NCBI RefSeq assembly: GCF_002803065.1
Contig: NZ_NNBL01000001.1
Location: 466,724-530,723 of the forward strand
Direction: 5' to 3'
Length of the DNA stretch: 64,000 nt
From: Streptomyces sp. CB01635
Lineage (GTDB): Bacteria; Actinomycetota; Actinomycetes; Streptomycetales; Streptomycetaceae
Shown here one piece after another: positions 55,851-64,000 of this stretch; positions within the stretch are counted from its first letter, which is position 1; the number at the start of each line of letters is the position of its first letter. The notes under the pieces are model-generated. The model saw only the letters and a program-made list of their open reading frames with translations, was not told the DNA's origin and did no database searches. Both the position numbers and the translations under genes were made by a program.

Positions 55851-57344
55851 GTGGCCATCAAGCCCAGGTTCACCAAGCAAGGCACCACCCCCGACGAGAT
55901 ATCCGAGGGGCACACCGAACATCCTGCGGGCAAGCACCCGGTGGACGAGAAGCTGCCGCCGCTGAAGATGGCGACGACCGGCCTCCAGCACGTCGCCGCC
56001 ATGTACGCGGGCGTCGTCGCGCCGCCGCTCATCGTGGGCGCCGCCGTGGGCCTGTCGCCCAAGGAACTCACCTTCCTGACCGGCGCCTGCCTGTTCACCG
56101 CGGGACTCGCCACGTTCCTCCAGACCCTCGGCATCTGGAAGATCGGCGCCCGTCTGCCGTTCGTCAACGGCGTCACCTTCGCCGGTGTCGCGCCCATGAT
56201 CGCCGTCGTCAACTCGACCGACGACAAGAAGGACGCGCTGCCCGTCATCTTCGGCGCGGTGATCGTCGCAGGCGTTCTCGGCTTCATCGCCGCCCCCTTC
56301 TTCAGCAAGCTCGTACGCTTCTTCCCGCCGGTCGTGACCGGCACGGTCATCACCCTCATCGGCGTCTCGCTGATGCCGGTCGCGTTCGGCTGGGCCCAGG
56401 GCCCCAACCCCGCGGCGAAGGACTACGGTTCGACGACGTATCTCACGCTGGCGGGCATCACTCTCGTCATCGTGCTGCTGCTGCGCCGGTTCACCACGGG
56501 TTTCGTCAAGCAGATCGCCGTACTCCTCGGCCTGATCATCGGCACCCTCGTCGCGATCCCCTTCGGCGTCACGGACTTCAGCCCGATCGGTGACGCGGAC
56601 GTCATCGGCTTCCCGACGCCGTTCCACTTCGGCGCCCCGCAGTTCGCCGCCGCCGCGATCGTCTCCCTGTGTGTCGTCATGGTCGTCTCGATGACGGAGT
56701 CCACGGCCGACATGCTGGCGCTCGGTGAGATCGTGGAGCGTCCCGCCGACGAGAAGACCATCGCGGCCGGCCTGCGGGCCGACACGCTCGGCTCGGCGCT
56801 CAGCCCGTTCTTCAACGGCTTCATGTGCAGCGCGTTCGCCCAGAACATCGGCCTCGTCGCGATGACGAAGATCCGCAGCCGGTACGTCGTCGCCACGGGC
56901 GGCGGCTTCCTCGTCCTGATGGGCCTGTGCCCGATGGCGGCCTCGCTGATCGCGGTCGTGCCGCGGCCCGTTCTCGGCGGCGCGGGCGTCGTGCTCTTCG
57001 GCTCGGTCGCGGCGAGCGGTATCCAGACCCTGGTCAAGGCGAACCTGGAGCGGGACAACAACGTTCTGATCGTGGCCGTTTCGCTGGCCGTCGGGCTCAT
57101 CCCGATCGCGGCGCCGGAGTTCTACCACGCGTTCCCGGAGACCGCGAAGATCATCCTGGATTCGGGCATTTCCACGGGCTGCGTGGCCGCGGTGATCCTC
57201 AACCTGCTCTTCAACCACCTCGGCCGCAGCGGCGACGCGGACGACGTGACGGCCCCGATGGAACCGGGCGGTGAGATCGCGTCGACGCGTACGGTCGCCG
57301 GGTCCTCGGCGTCGGCAGGGTCTTCCGCGGCAGGGGTGCACTGA
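55851..57344 (+). CDS. NCS2-family purine permease, paralogue
   Basis: The 497-residue product is clearly related to the permease at 52735 (HPVDEKLPP...LQHVAAMYAGVV, signature QNIGLVAMTK, and MVVSMTESTADMLALGE). It has a longer Ser/Ala-rich C-terminal tail. The GTG start follows CCGGAGGAG. Two paralogues around the deaminase gene suggest different substrates or affinities (for example urate and xanthine). A promoter near 55780-55800 is likely, since strong hairpins isolate it from upstream transcription. Confidence 0.88.
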   Translation: MAIKPRFTKQGTTPDEISEGHTEHPAGKHPVDEKLPPLKMATTGLQHVAAMYAGVVAPPLIVGAAVGLSPKELTFLTGACLFTAGLATFLQTLGIWKIGARLPFVNGVTFAGVAPMIAVVNSTDDKKDALPVIFGAVIVAGVLGFIAAPFFSKLVRFFPPVVTGTVITLIGVSLMPVAFGWAQGPNPAAKDYGSTTYLTLAGITLVIVLLLRRFTTGFVKQIAVLLGLIIGTLVAIPFGVTDFSPIGDADVIGFPTPFHFGAPQFAAAAIVSLCVVMVVSMTESTADMLALGEIVERPADEKTIAAGLRADTLGSALSPFFNGFMCSAFAQNIGLVAMTKIRSRYVVATGGGFLVLMGLCPMAASLIAVVPRPVLGGAGVVLFGSVAASGIQTLVKANLERDNNVLIVAVSLAVGLIPIAAPEFYHAFPETAKIILDSGISTGCVAAVILNLLFNHLGRSGDADDVTAPMEPGGEIASTRTVAGSSASAGSSAAGVH

Positions 57345-57433
57345 CGCACCGAGCGTGACGCCCCCGGCCGCATGGCGGAAGTTGCTTTGCAGTCAAACCG
57401 GATTGCCGGTCCCGCGTGAGCCGCAGCGCGACG

Positions 57434-57530
57434 GGACCGGCCGTCGTCCTCGGTTCGGGTATCTCGACGGACTGCATCCTGGCAGTCGGCCCGAACCTTC
57501 TCTTCAACCACCCGGGCGGAAGGCGGGTTC
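57434..57530 (+). pseudogene. C-terminal fragment of a third NCS2 permease
   Basis: Downstream of the intact permease, the plus strand reads AVVLGSGISTDCILAVGPNL then LFNHPGG, which aligns with the C-terminal helix ILDSGISTGCVAAVILNLLFNHLG of the gene at 55851. No start or other helices remain. This looks like the scar of a partial duplication or a lost tandem copy. A 9-bp inverted repeat (57406-57414/57432-57440) lies just upstream. Confidence 0.6.
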
Positions 57531-57567
57531 GGCCACGGTGCCCGAACCGGACCTCCCGCACCGACCG

Positions 57568-58797
57568 TCACTCCGCCTGTTTCACCGGCCGTCCGCCGGG
57601 CTCGCACAGCGTCCGTACGAGCAGCCAGCCGAGTGCCGGCAGGACGGTCAGCGGCGCGAGCGCGGTGCGCAGGGACGTGGCGTCCGCGAGGGCGCCGATC
57701 GCCGGGCTCGCGATGCCGCCGACGCTGACCGCAAGGCCCAGCGTGACGCCGCTCGCGGTGCCCACGCGCCGGGGCAGATAGTCCTGGCCGAGCGTGATGT
57801 GCAGCGAGAACGGTACGTACAGGCCGGCGGACGTCAGTGCCACGCACAGGTAGAGGGCGGGACCGGGGACGAAGACGACCCCCGCGACGGCGAGGACCGT
57901 CAGGGCGTACGACCAGCGCAGCACCGGCACGCGGCCGAAGCGGGTGGCGAGCCTGCCGCCCGCCACGGTGCCCACCGCGCCGCCGATGTAGAGCACGAAC
58001 AGCGCGGCTGTGCCCGCTACTTCACCACCGCCCGCCCGCTGGCGCGCGTACAGGGAGATGAACGCGCTCAGGCCGACGAAGACGATCGAGCGGCACACAA
58101 TGGCGCCGGTCAGCCTGAGGAACGACGGCCAGTCGTCCCTGCCGTCCACTTCGAGCGCGGCCCCGCCCGCCGCCGGGACGGCTCTGCGGCCCGAGCGCAG
58201 CGCGGCCACGCACAGGGCCGCTCCGGCCAGGCCCGGGACGACAAGCAGCGGCGACGCGTGCAGCCCGCCGGTGGCGACGACGGCCGAGACCAGCAGGGGC
58301 GCGGTCGCGAATCCGAGGTTGCCGCCCAGTGAGAACCAGCCCATCGCCGTATGGCTGCCACGGCTCGCGACGCGGGCCACGCGCGCGGCCTCAGGATGGT
58401 AGGCGGCGACCCCGATCCCGGACACCGCGACCACCACCAGCGTGAGGGCGTACGAGTCCCCGACGCCGGCCAGCGACACACCGGCCCCGCCCACCACGCA
58501 GCTCACCGGCAGCAGCCACGGCATCGCCCACCGGTCCGTGAGCGCGCCGAACAGCGGCTGCACCACCGACGACAGCAGCGATGCGGCCAGCACGATCCCG
58601 GAGGCGGCGGCATACGTGTAGGACCGCTCGGAGACGAAGAACGGCACCAGGGCGGCCACCGCGCCCTGGTAGACGTCCACGCACGCGTGCCCGAGAGCGA
58701 GCAGGGTGATGGGCCCGCGCCGGCGGGCCGGTGGTTCGGGGGCGGCTGTCGGCTCGGTCGTGGGAGCGGGGGAGACGGAGGTCCGGTTGTCTGACAC
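57568..58797 (-). CDS. MFS transporter, fosmidomycin-resistance (Fsr)-like
   Basis: The 409-residue, 12-helix transporter starts with a soluble Pro/Ala-rich stretch, then LLALGHACVDVYQGAVAALVPFFVSERSYTYAAASGIVLAASLLSSVVQPLFGALTDRW. The GHxxxDxxxGxxxxxxP opening is typical of the Fsr group of drug/metabolite efflux proteins. The start codon is GTG at 58797, 54 bases from a divergent AraC-type regulator that probably controls it. The substrate is unknown. Confidence 0.82.
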   Translation of the reverse strand: MSDNRTSVSPAPTTEPTAAPEPPARRRGPITLLALGHACVDVYQGAVAALVPFFVSERSYTYAAASGIVLAASLLSSVVQPLFGALTDRWAMPWLLPVSCVVGGAGVSLAGVGDSYALTLVVVAVSGIGVAAYHPEAARVARVASRGSHTAMGWFSLGGNLGFATAPLLVSAVVATGGLHASPLLVVPGLAGAALCVAALRSGRRAVPAAGGAALEVDGRDDWPSFLRLTGAIVCRSIVFVGLSAFISLYARQRAGGGEVAGTAALFVLYIGGAVGTVAGGRLATRFGRVPVLRWSYALTVLAVAGVVFVPGPALYLCVALTSAGLYVPFSLHITLGQDYLPRRVGTASGVTLGLAVSVGGIASPAIGALADATSLRTALAPLTVLPALGWLLVRTLCEPGGRPVKQAE

Positions 58798-58851
58798 CCG
58801 TCCATCGTCCGTACGGGCCGTCGTGGCGCGCTTCCGATAAAGTGCCAATGT

Positions 58852-59598
58852 ATGCCGAATATCCGCCACACTCCGCAGGCACCCACCCGCACCCAGACGC
58901 TGGCGGCGGGCGGGCGGATCGACCCCCACCGGCACGACGAGCACCAGATCGTCTACGCGGGCTCGGGAGTCCTCGCCGTCACCACCGACGCCGGCACCTG
59001 GTTCGCGCCCGGCACCCGCGCCATCTGGGTGCCGGCCGGCTGCGTCCACGCCCACCGCGCCCACGGGCACCTCGCCCTGCACACGCTCGGCCTGCCCGCC
59101 CGGGTCAACCCGCTCGGCCTGGACGCGCCCACCGTCCTGACCGTCAGCCCGCTGCTGCGCGAACTGCTCCTCGCCGCCACCCGCGACCCCGACGAGGACA
59201 GCCCCGAGAGCAGGCGCCTGCGCGCCGTCCTCCTCGACCAGCTGCGCGCATCCCCGCAGCAGCCCCTCCAACTCCCCACCCCCACCGACCCGCGCCTCAA
59301 GGCGGTCTGCGACCTCCTGTACGACGACCCGGCCGACGCCCGCCCCTTGGCCGCGCTCGGCAGGGCGTCCGGCGCCGGCGAACGCACGCTGAGCCGCCTC
59401 TTCCGCCGCGAACTGGGGATGACCTTCCCCCAATGGCGCACCCAGCTCCGCCTCTACCACGCGCTGCGGATGCTGGCGGAGGGCGAGCCGGTCACAGCGG
59501 TCGCGCACCGCTGCGGCTGGTCCTCCACCAGCGCGTTCATCGACGTGTTCCGCCGCGCGTTCGGCACCACGCCGGGGGAGCACAGCCGGAGGCCCTAG
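58852..59598 (+). CDS. AraC-family regulator
   Basis: The 248-residue protein has an N-terminal cupin sensing domain (GRIDPHRHDEHQIVYAGSGVLAV, GTRAIWVPAGCVHAHRAHGH) and a C-terminal double helix-turn-helix (PLAALGRASGAGERTLSRLFRRELGMTFPQWRTQLRL...VAHRCGWSSTSAFIDVFRRAFGTTPGE). It diverges from the Fsr-like efflux gene, a common pairing in which the regulator controls the transporter. The ATG lacks a clear ribosome binding site. Confidence 0.87.
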   Translation: MPNIRHTPQAPTRTQTLAAGGRIDPHRHDEHQIVYAGSGVLAVTTDAGTWFAPGTRAIWVPAGCVHAHRAHGHLALHTLGLPARVNPLGLDAPTVLTVSPLLRELLLAATRDPDEDSPESRRLRAVLLDQLRASPQQPLQLPTPTDPRLKAVCDLLYDDPADARPLAALGRASGAGERTLSRLFRRELGMTFPQWRTQLRLYHALRMLAEGEPVTAVAHRCGWSSTSAFIDVFRRAFGTTPGEHSRRP

Positions 59599-59658
59599 GG
59601 CTTCTCCTCACGTGTCCCTCGGCTGTCCGGGCCGCCCGGGCCGCCCGCCGTGTCGCGG

Positions 59659-60579
59659 TCAGCTTCCGCACAGGGCGGCCGTCCTGACCGAACCGCCCTT
59701 GTTCTCGTCGTCCGTGCCGAGCACCGCGTCACGCGAACCGGGCACACACTCCAGCGCCTCGACCTTGAACCCCGTGAACTTACCCAGAACCGCAGGCGAC
59801 TTGGAGACCGTCAGTCGCACCGCACCCGACTCAGAGATCCGCACACGCCCCGCCGCACTCACCGCCGAGTCGAACGGCCCGTCGTCCCCCGCGTCCGACG
59901 CCGAGCTGACGAGCAGCCGCCCGTCACCGGTCACCGAGATGTCGGACACGTGCCGGACGTCACCCGTCGGGTACGGCGCCCGGAACGACGCCCGCTGAAG
60001 CGCCCCGAACTTCGCGTCCCCGTACTCGCTGTAGGAGAACGGCGCCGCGAAGACCGTGGCGGGCCGCCCGGCCCCGTCTCCCCGGTCCGCCCACACCGCC
60101 GCGAGCTTCCCCTCGTTCGAGGCCAGCGCGAAGCTCTCGAAGTCGTCGCCCTCGCGGATCCCGGGGAGTGGCGAGAGGTCGAGCACCTTCACCGTGCTGC
60201 CGGCCGGCCGGAGGTGGTAGACGAGTCCCCGGCTGGCCAGGGCCACATATTCGCCGGGTGTGCCCGGCACCGCCTCGACGGCCTCCAGGTCGGTCGGCTC
60301 CGCGCCGTCCCAGGTGACCGGGGTGACGTCGGCCGAGGCGGACTCGCCCTTGGAATACATGAGTTGGGCGATCCGGTTGTCGCCCGGCTTCTTGTTGTCG
60401 CGCACGATGAGCGCGTGGACCGTTCCGTCGGAGTGCCCGGTGAGGGCGAGCCCGCTGACACCGGATTTCACATCGTCGCCGACCCGCTCCCAGGGGCCCG
60501 CGGCCCCCGCCTGACCTGCCGCCACCAAGGCAAGGGTCGCGGTGGCGGCGGCGAGCAGTGACTTGTGGCGGAGCTGCAT
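59659..60579 (-). CDS. Secreted beta-propeller-like protein, unknown function
   Basis: The 306-residue product has a Sec signal peptide (MQLRHKSLLAAATATLALVAAGQAGA) and about six repeated segments of the type SDGTVHALIVRDNK, GEYVALASRGLVYHLR, GDGRLLVSSASD, which suggests a beta-propeller. There are cysteines only near the C-terminus (LECVPGS, ALCGS). It lies 192 bases upstream of the chitosanase 3' end on the same strand. No enzymatic motif is apparent. Confidence 0.6.
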   Translation of the reverse strand: MQLRHKSLLAAATATLALVAAGQAGAAGPWERVGDDVKSGVSGLALTGHSDGTVHALIVRDNKKPGDNRIAQLMYSKGESASADVTPVTWDGAEPTDLEAVEAVPGTPGEYVALASRGLVYHLRPAGSTVKVLDLSPLPGIREGDDFESFALASNEGKLAAVWADRGDGAGRPATVFAAPFSYSEYGDAKFGALQRASFRAPYPTGDVRHVSDISVTGDGRLLVSSASDAGDDGPFDSAVSAAGRVRISESGAVRLTVSKSPAVLGKFTGFKVEALECVPGSRDAVLGTDDENKGGSVRTAALCGS

Positions 60580-60771
60580 GGGCGGGCCTCTCGCTTCGGG
60601 GGTGACGCTGGGGGCAACGCGTCGGGGTGACGCGCGTAGACGGACGGCTGCCCGGGACCGTAGCGATCATGGCGAGCCGGGGGCAAGGGGTGTATGGGCT
60701 GTTCGGTGTACGCGCAAGCGGCGCGCCCGGCTCATGTGAATACCGAACGCGCCGCCCTGAGAAGGGAGTTG

Positions 60772-61596
60772 TCAGCCGATGTGGTAGCTGTCCCCGTACA
60801 CCTTCCAGTCGAGCGGCGGGTCCAGGTTCAGATTGCCGTTCTCGAGGAAGACGCGCTGCGCGGTGTCGACGCGGCTCGTGTCGCTGTGGGCCTCCTCCTG
60901 CTTCATGGCCCACACCCGAGCGTCGAGGAACGCGTTCAGGTACGCGACCTCGTCGCCGCCCTGCGCCGGCGGCTGGGCCTGGGCGAGAGCGCGCTTGCGG
61001 ATGTTGCGGAAGCTCGTCGCGTCATCGCCGTCGCCGTGCATCACGATGGCGTCGTAGTACGCGAACTGGCCGAGCGTGCCGATGCCGTCCGCCTTGCCCT
61101 GAGAGACCGCGGGGTTGAAGTACACGCGGTCGCGCTCGTCGTTCTGGGCCTGCTGGAACGCGGAGTCCTCGGCCGCCTTCTCCCAGTCGCCCGGGTAGTC
61201 GGGGTCGAGGCCGTCGTGCGAGTCGGTGCCGTCCACCTCGCGCAGGGCGGGCAGGTACTTCGCGAGGACGTTGCCGGGCTTGCGCTGCGTGTACAGCTCC
61301 ACGAGGTCGAGCATGTCGCCGGTGCCGGAACAGAAGCCGATGATCCCGGCGGTGTAGCCGCGGCCGTCACCGATGTCCTCGATGTAGCCGTACTGGGCCT
61401 TCCAGTCGAGCGAGGAGTTCTCCGCGCTCGACACCAGCTTCATGGCGATCTCCTTCTTCGCCGGGTCGTCGAGCCCGCTCGCGGAGACGGGCGTGGCCGT
61501 CGCGAGCTGGGTCGTGAGGAGCGGGGCCGCGACGACCGAGGCGCCGATCAGGGCGAGCAGGGTGCGACGCGACGTGCGTATGTGGGGGGTGTGCAC
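60772..61596 (-). CDS. csnA: Chitosanase, glycoside hydrolase family 46
   Basis: The 274-residue product opens with a twin-arginine signal (TSRRTLLALIGASVVAAPLL), so it is exported folded through Tat. The GH46 catalytic core is clear: IAMKLVSSAENSSLDWKAQYGYIEDIGDGRGYTAGIIGFCSGTGDM holds the general-acid Glu (SSAENSS) and the base Asp (DIGDGRGYT). It hydrolyses chitosan outside the cell. The GTG at 61596 follows GGAGG with short spacing. An inverted repeat lies in its promoter. Confidence 0.92.
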   Translation of the reverse strand: MHTPHIRTSRRTLLALIGASVVAAPLLTTQLATATPVSASGLDDPAKKEIAMKLVSSAENSSLDWKAQYGYIEDIGDGRGYTAGIIGFCSGTGDMLDLVELYTQRKPGNVLAKYLPALREVDGTDSHDGLDPDYPGDWEKAAEDSAFQQAQNDERDRVYFNPAVSQGKADGIGTLGQFAYYDAIVMHGDGDDATSFRNIRKRALAQAQPPAQGGDEVAYLNAFLDARVWAMKQEEAHSDTSRVDTAQRVFLENGNLNLDPPLDWKVYGDSYHIG

Positions 61597-61633
61597 GGGA
61601 CCTCCATGGGGGAGCTCGTTCTTCCGCGAACTG

Positions 61634-61648
61634 TTAGGAAGGTTTCCT
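61634..61648 (-). promoter_or_regulatory. CsnR-like operator of chitosanase
   Basis: TAGGAA-GGT-TTCCTA (61634-61648) is a perfect inverted repeat 38 bases upstream of the chitosanase start. Chitosanase genes of Streptomyces are repressed by the ROK-family CsnR through a similar palindrome. No csnR gene is in the window. Confidence 0.6.
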
Positions 61649-61792
61649 ACCAGAGATTGTGGGTGACGTATACCCGTCAAGCGGAAGGGAGTTGGGGGTG
61701 CGGAGCGGGGGTCGATGTGCTCCCGCAGGCCGTTCCCGCACGTGAACGGCGGTTTTGTATGTGGGGAGGGGGTGGGCGGGGCGCCGGGGGGA

Positions 61793-62680
61793 TCAGCGGC
61801 CCGGGCCGCAGGGGCGCGCGGCCGGGAGGCGTCCCGTGGCGAACGCCGTCGGCGGTACGCCGAGCAGTGCGCGGAACTCCGCCGTCATGTGCGACTGGTC
61901 GTAGTAACCGGTGGCGTGCGCGAGCCCGGCCCACCGCGGGTGCTCCTCGGCGCCCGCGCCGGCGAGCACCTGGCGCACCCGGTCGATCCGCGCGAAGTGC
62001 TTGGGGGACAGACCGACGCCGTCCGCGAAGAGATTGCGCAACTGTCGCTCACTCACGGCGAGTTGCCGGGCCACCTCGGTGACCGTCCCCGGCCGGTCGC
62101 GGCCCGGGGCCGTCGACAGCGCCTCCACCGCCGCCCGCACCAGGCCGTCGCGGGCGCGCTCGCCACGGTCGCGCGGCGTGAGACCGTCCGGCAGCAGCTC
62201 CGTCATGCGCGCGAGTACGGCGTCCGGGTCCGGGGCGGGCCCGAGGGCCGCGAGCCCGCGCGCGAGCCGTCGGCCCGCCTCGCCCGGCAGCGACTCCAAC
62301 GGCTCGGCGCGGCCCACGAGTTCGCGTGTGGACACCCCGAGCAGCGGTCGCGCGGCCCCGGGCCGGAACCGCAGCTGCAGACACATCGGGAGCCGCTTCT
62401 CCTCGTAGTACGAGGCCTTGGTGCGCGGGCCGATGGCGACCACGTCGGTGCCGCCGTCCGGCAGCACACGGAACACCAGACGCGTCGCCGCGTCCGGGAC
62501 GTGGGTGATCGGCCTTGTGTCCCCCTGACCGAAGTCCGAAGAGCCGACGGAGTTGATCGAGTCGATCTCGGTGATCCAGGGCCGCAGTGCCTCGGGCGGC
62601 GCGAGGGGGGTGCCGTACCGACCGGGGGTGCCGGTGTGGTCCGGCGCCCCCGCCTGTTCCGCCGTCCTGTCCCGCAGCAT
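61793..62680 (-). CDS. AraC-like transcriptional regulator
   Basis: The 295-residue product has a DUF-type N-terminal sensor (LAPPEALRPWITEIDSI, ATRLVFRVLPDGGTDVVAIGPRTK) and a C-terminal AraC helix-turn-helix (VTEVARQLAVSERQLRNLFADGVGLSPKHFARIDRVRQVL...LAHATGYYDQSHMTAEFRALLGVPPTAF). The ATG at 62680 has GAGAGG with good spacing. It diverges from the NmrA-like reductase gene and probably regulates it. Confidence 0.87.
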   Translation of the reverse strand: MLRDRTAEQAGAPDHTGTPGRYGTPLAPPEALRPWITEIDSINSVGSSDFGQGDTRPITHVPDAATRLVFRVLPDGGTDVVAIGPRTKASYYEEKRLPMCLQLRFRPGAARPLLGVSTRELVGRAEPLESLPGEAGRRLARGLAALGPAPDPDAVLARMTELLPDGLTPRDRGERARDGLVRAAVEALSTAPGRDRPGTVTEVARQLAVSERQLRNLFADGVGLSPKHFARIDRVRQVLAGAGAEEHPRWAGLAHATGYYDQSHMTAEFRALLGVPPTAFATGRLPAARPCGPGR

Positions 62681-62782
62681 GGTCACCTCTCCACGTTAAC
62701 CGGGGGGTGTGCCGTCCGGGGGTCGCCGGCTGTGCCGGAATTTCCTAGCTGCGGGGGCCCGTTGACCGGCAGCGTTGCAGCC

Positions 62783-63637
62783 ATGATCCTCATCACCGGT
62801 GCCACCGGCACCATCGGCAGTGAAGTGACCCGCCTCCTGGCCACGCGTGGCGTCCCGCACCGCGCCCTGACCCGTGATCCGGCCCGCGCCGCGTTCGGCC
62901 CCGCCACCGAGGTCGTCCGAGGGGACCTCGACGACCCGGAGACCCTCGGCGCGGCGGTGGCCGGCGCGACGGCCGTCTTCATGGTGACCCTGCCCGGCTC
63001 GGGATCCGGGCCCGGCGCGCAGGACAAGGCCCTGCTGGACGCGGCGCGGGCGGCCGGCGTGCACCGGGTCGTGAAGCTCTCGGCGATCGGCACGGGCGAG
63101 CCGGGCGCCGGACGTTTCGGCATGTGGCACGTCCCGGGCGAAGAGGCGCTCCGGGCGGGCGACTTGGAGTGGACCGTACTGCGCCCCACGACGTTCGCGT
63201 CGAACTTCCTGTGGTCGGCACCGGAGATCCGGGCCGGGCGGCCCGTCCCCGACCAGTTCGCGGACGGCGCCCAGGGCGTGATCGACCCGCGCGACATCGC
63301 CGAGGCCGCCGTGGAGACCCTCCTCGCCGACGGGCACACCGGCCGCGTCTACACCCTCACCGGACCCGAACTCCTCACCGTGCCCGACCAGGCGGCCGCC
63401 ATCGCCGCGGCGGTCGGGCGCCCGGTCGAGACCGTGGAGGTGCCCCTGGAGTCCGCCCGCGAGTACGTGCTTGCCGCGGGCATCGCCGAGGAGTCCGTGG
63501 ACAGTGTCCTCGAAGGGTTCGCGTACGTCCGCGCCGGCCACAACGCGATCGTCACGGACGACGTCGAACGGATCCTCGGACGCCCGCCCCGTACCTTCGC
63601 CATGTGGGCCGAAGAGCACAAGGGGGCGTTCGTCTAG
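62783..63637 (+). CDS. NmrA/SDR-like NAD(P)-binding protein
   Basis: The 284-residue protein begins MILITGATGTIGSEVTRLLA, the atypical-SDR nucleotide loop, followed by RALTRDPARA and GDLDDPETL. It has no Tyr-x-x-x-Lys catalytic pair in the usual place (instead KLSAIGTGEPGAGRFGMWHV), like the NmrA and QOR2 subgroup that sense or reduce quinones. Its divergence from an AraC-like gene hints at stress- or ligand-induced expression. The substrate is unknown. Confidence 0.82.
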   Translation: MILITGATGTIGSEVTRLLATRGVPHRALTRDPARAAFGPATEVVRGDLDDPETLGAAVAGATAVFMVTLPGSGSGPGAQDKALLDAARAAGVHRVVKLSAIGTGEPGAGRFGMWHVPGEEALRAGDLEWTVLRPTTFASNFLWSAPEIRAGRPVPDQFADGAQGVIDPRDIAEAAVETLLADGHTGRVYTLTGPELLTVPDQAAAIAAAVGRPVETVEVPLESAREYVLAAGIAEESVDSVLEGFAYVRAGHNAIVTDDVERILGRPPRTFAMWAEEHKGAFV

Positions 63638-63665
63638 GGCGGCGTTCGTCCAGGGCCGTCGGGAA

Positions 63666-64000
63666 TCAGAGGCCGAAGGCGCGTGGATCCGACGCGAGTG
63701 CCCGGAAGTACTCGCGCGGATCCGCCACGAGCTTGCGCTCCTTGAGGTCCATCAGGCCGCCCGCACTCGTCAGTTCAGCCGCGAGCGTGCCGTCGGTCTT
63801 GCGTATCGACTGCTCGACCCGGAACGTCTTGCCCTCCGTCCACACGAACGCGCAGCTCACGTCCACCTCGTCGCCCGCGCGCAGCTCTCGGCGGTAGCGG
63901 ATGGTCGTCTCCAGGGCGACCGGGCCGACCCCCTTCGCCAGCAGGTCGGCCTGCCGGATCCCGCCGTGCTGGAGCAGCACCCATCGCGCGTGCTCCGCGT
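63666..64000 (-). CDS. Acyl-CoA thioesterase (4HBT-like), 5' end beyond the window
   Basis: The visible 111 C-terminal residues begin AEHARWVLLQHGGIRQADLL and continue GVGPVALETTIRYRRELRAGDEVDVSC and TFRVEQSIRKTDGTLAAE, the hotdog-fold pattern of YbgC/4-hydroxybenzoyl-CoA-type thioesterases. The N-terminal part with the catalytic Asp lies outside the window, so activity cannot be judged. It is convergent with the NmrA-like gene. Confidence 0.75.
   Translation of the reverse strand, partial: AEHARWVLLQHGGIRQADLLAKGVGPVALETTIRYRRELRAGDEVDVSCAFVWTEGKTFRVEQSIRKTDGTLAAELTSAGGLMDLKERKLVADPREYFRALASDPRAFGL

Overview
The window is high-GC actinobacterial DNA, almost certainly from a Streptomyces chromosome. 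Codons strongly prefer G or C in the third position, GTG starts are common, gene starts overlap as ATGA/GTGA, there are Tat and lipoprotein signals, and the gene order resembles the uric acid/glyoxylate region I know from Streptomyces. I see no tRNA, rRNA, CRISPR array, prophage or insertion sequence. The sequence is AT-rich only at promoters.

Region by region. (1) 1-7.9 kb: a PucR-type regulator (cut by the window edge) diverges from a three-subunit xanthine dehydrogenase operon (FAD, 2Fe-2S and molybdenum subunits), followed by an AzgA-type purine permease and the XdhC maturation factor. (2) 7.8-16.8 kb: a kinase-like protein, a large membrane-anchored repeat protein, an SRPBCC protein, a P450, a frameshifted polysaccharide deacetylase, a multi-TM protein and an MpaB/DUF2236 protein. 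(3) 16.9-22.1 kb: a compact shikimate-to-protocatechuate module (MHS transporter, TetR regulator, shikimate dehydrogenase, QsuB-type 3-dehydroshikimate dehydratase). A near-identical 25-bp operator lies before the transporter and before the dehydrogenase. (4) 22.8-27.2 kb: a second xanthine-dehydrogenase-family enzyme with its Fe-S and Mo subunits fused, plus a degenerate M24 peptidase-like protein. (5) 27.2-32.1 kb: the glyoxylate shunt (malate synthase, isocitrate lyase) with a RamB/ScfR-type regulator, and the last codons of a lost 3-hydroxyacyl-CoA dehydrogenase gene. (6) 32.1-42.8 kb: a decay zone with two gene remnants, then diacylglycerol kinase, CorA, a winged-helix protein, LysE, a GAF-LuxR regulator, two acyl-CoA synthetases and a zinc-ribbon protein. 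(7) 43-57.5 kb: uric acid and glyoxylate catabolism: glyoxylate carboligase, catalase, tartronate semialdehyde reductase, hydroxypyruvate isomerase, a small thiamine-binding-like/HTH pair, UraD-UraH-uricase, two NCS2 permeases and 8-oxoguanine deaminase. (8) 57.5-64 kb: Fsr-like MFS and AraC pair, secreted protein, GH46 chitosanase, AraC-like regulator, NmrA-like reductase and a truncated thioesterase.

How the genes fit together (inference from families). Purines enter through the AzgA and NCS2 permeases. Xanthine dehydrogenase and 8-oxoguanine deaminase both yield urate, and uricase, UraH and UraD convert urate to allantoin, with catalase removing the peroxide. Glyoxylate released further down the ureide pathway (allantoinase and later steps are not in the window) is joined by carboligase and reduced to glycerate, or condensed with acetyl-CoA by malate synthase. 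Two operator families recur in region 7: a TTCC-N7-GGAA repeat, in tandem pairs at the gcl and hyi promoters, and a TCAACA-N3-TGTTGA repeat overlapping the -35 of the catalase and uraD promoters. These point to two separate regulatory inputs.
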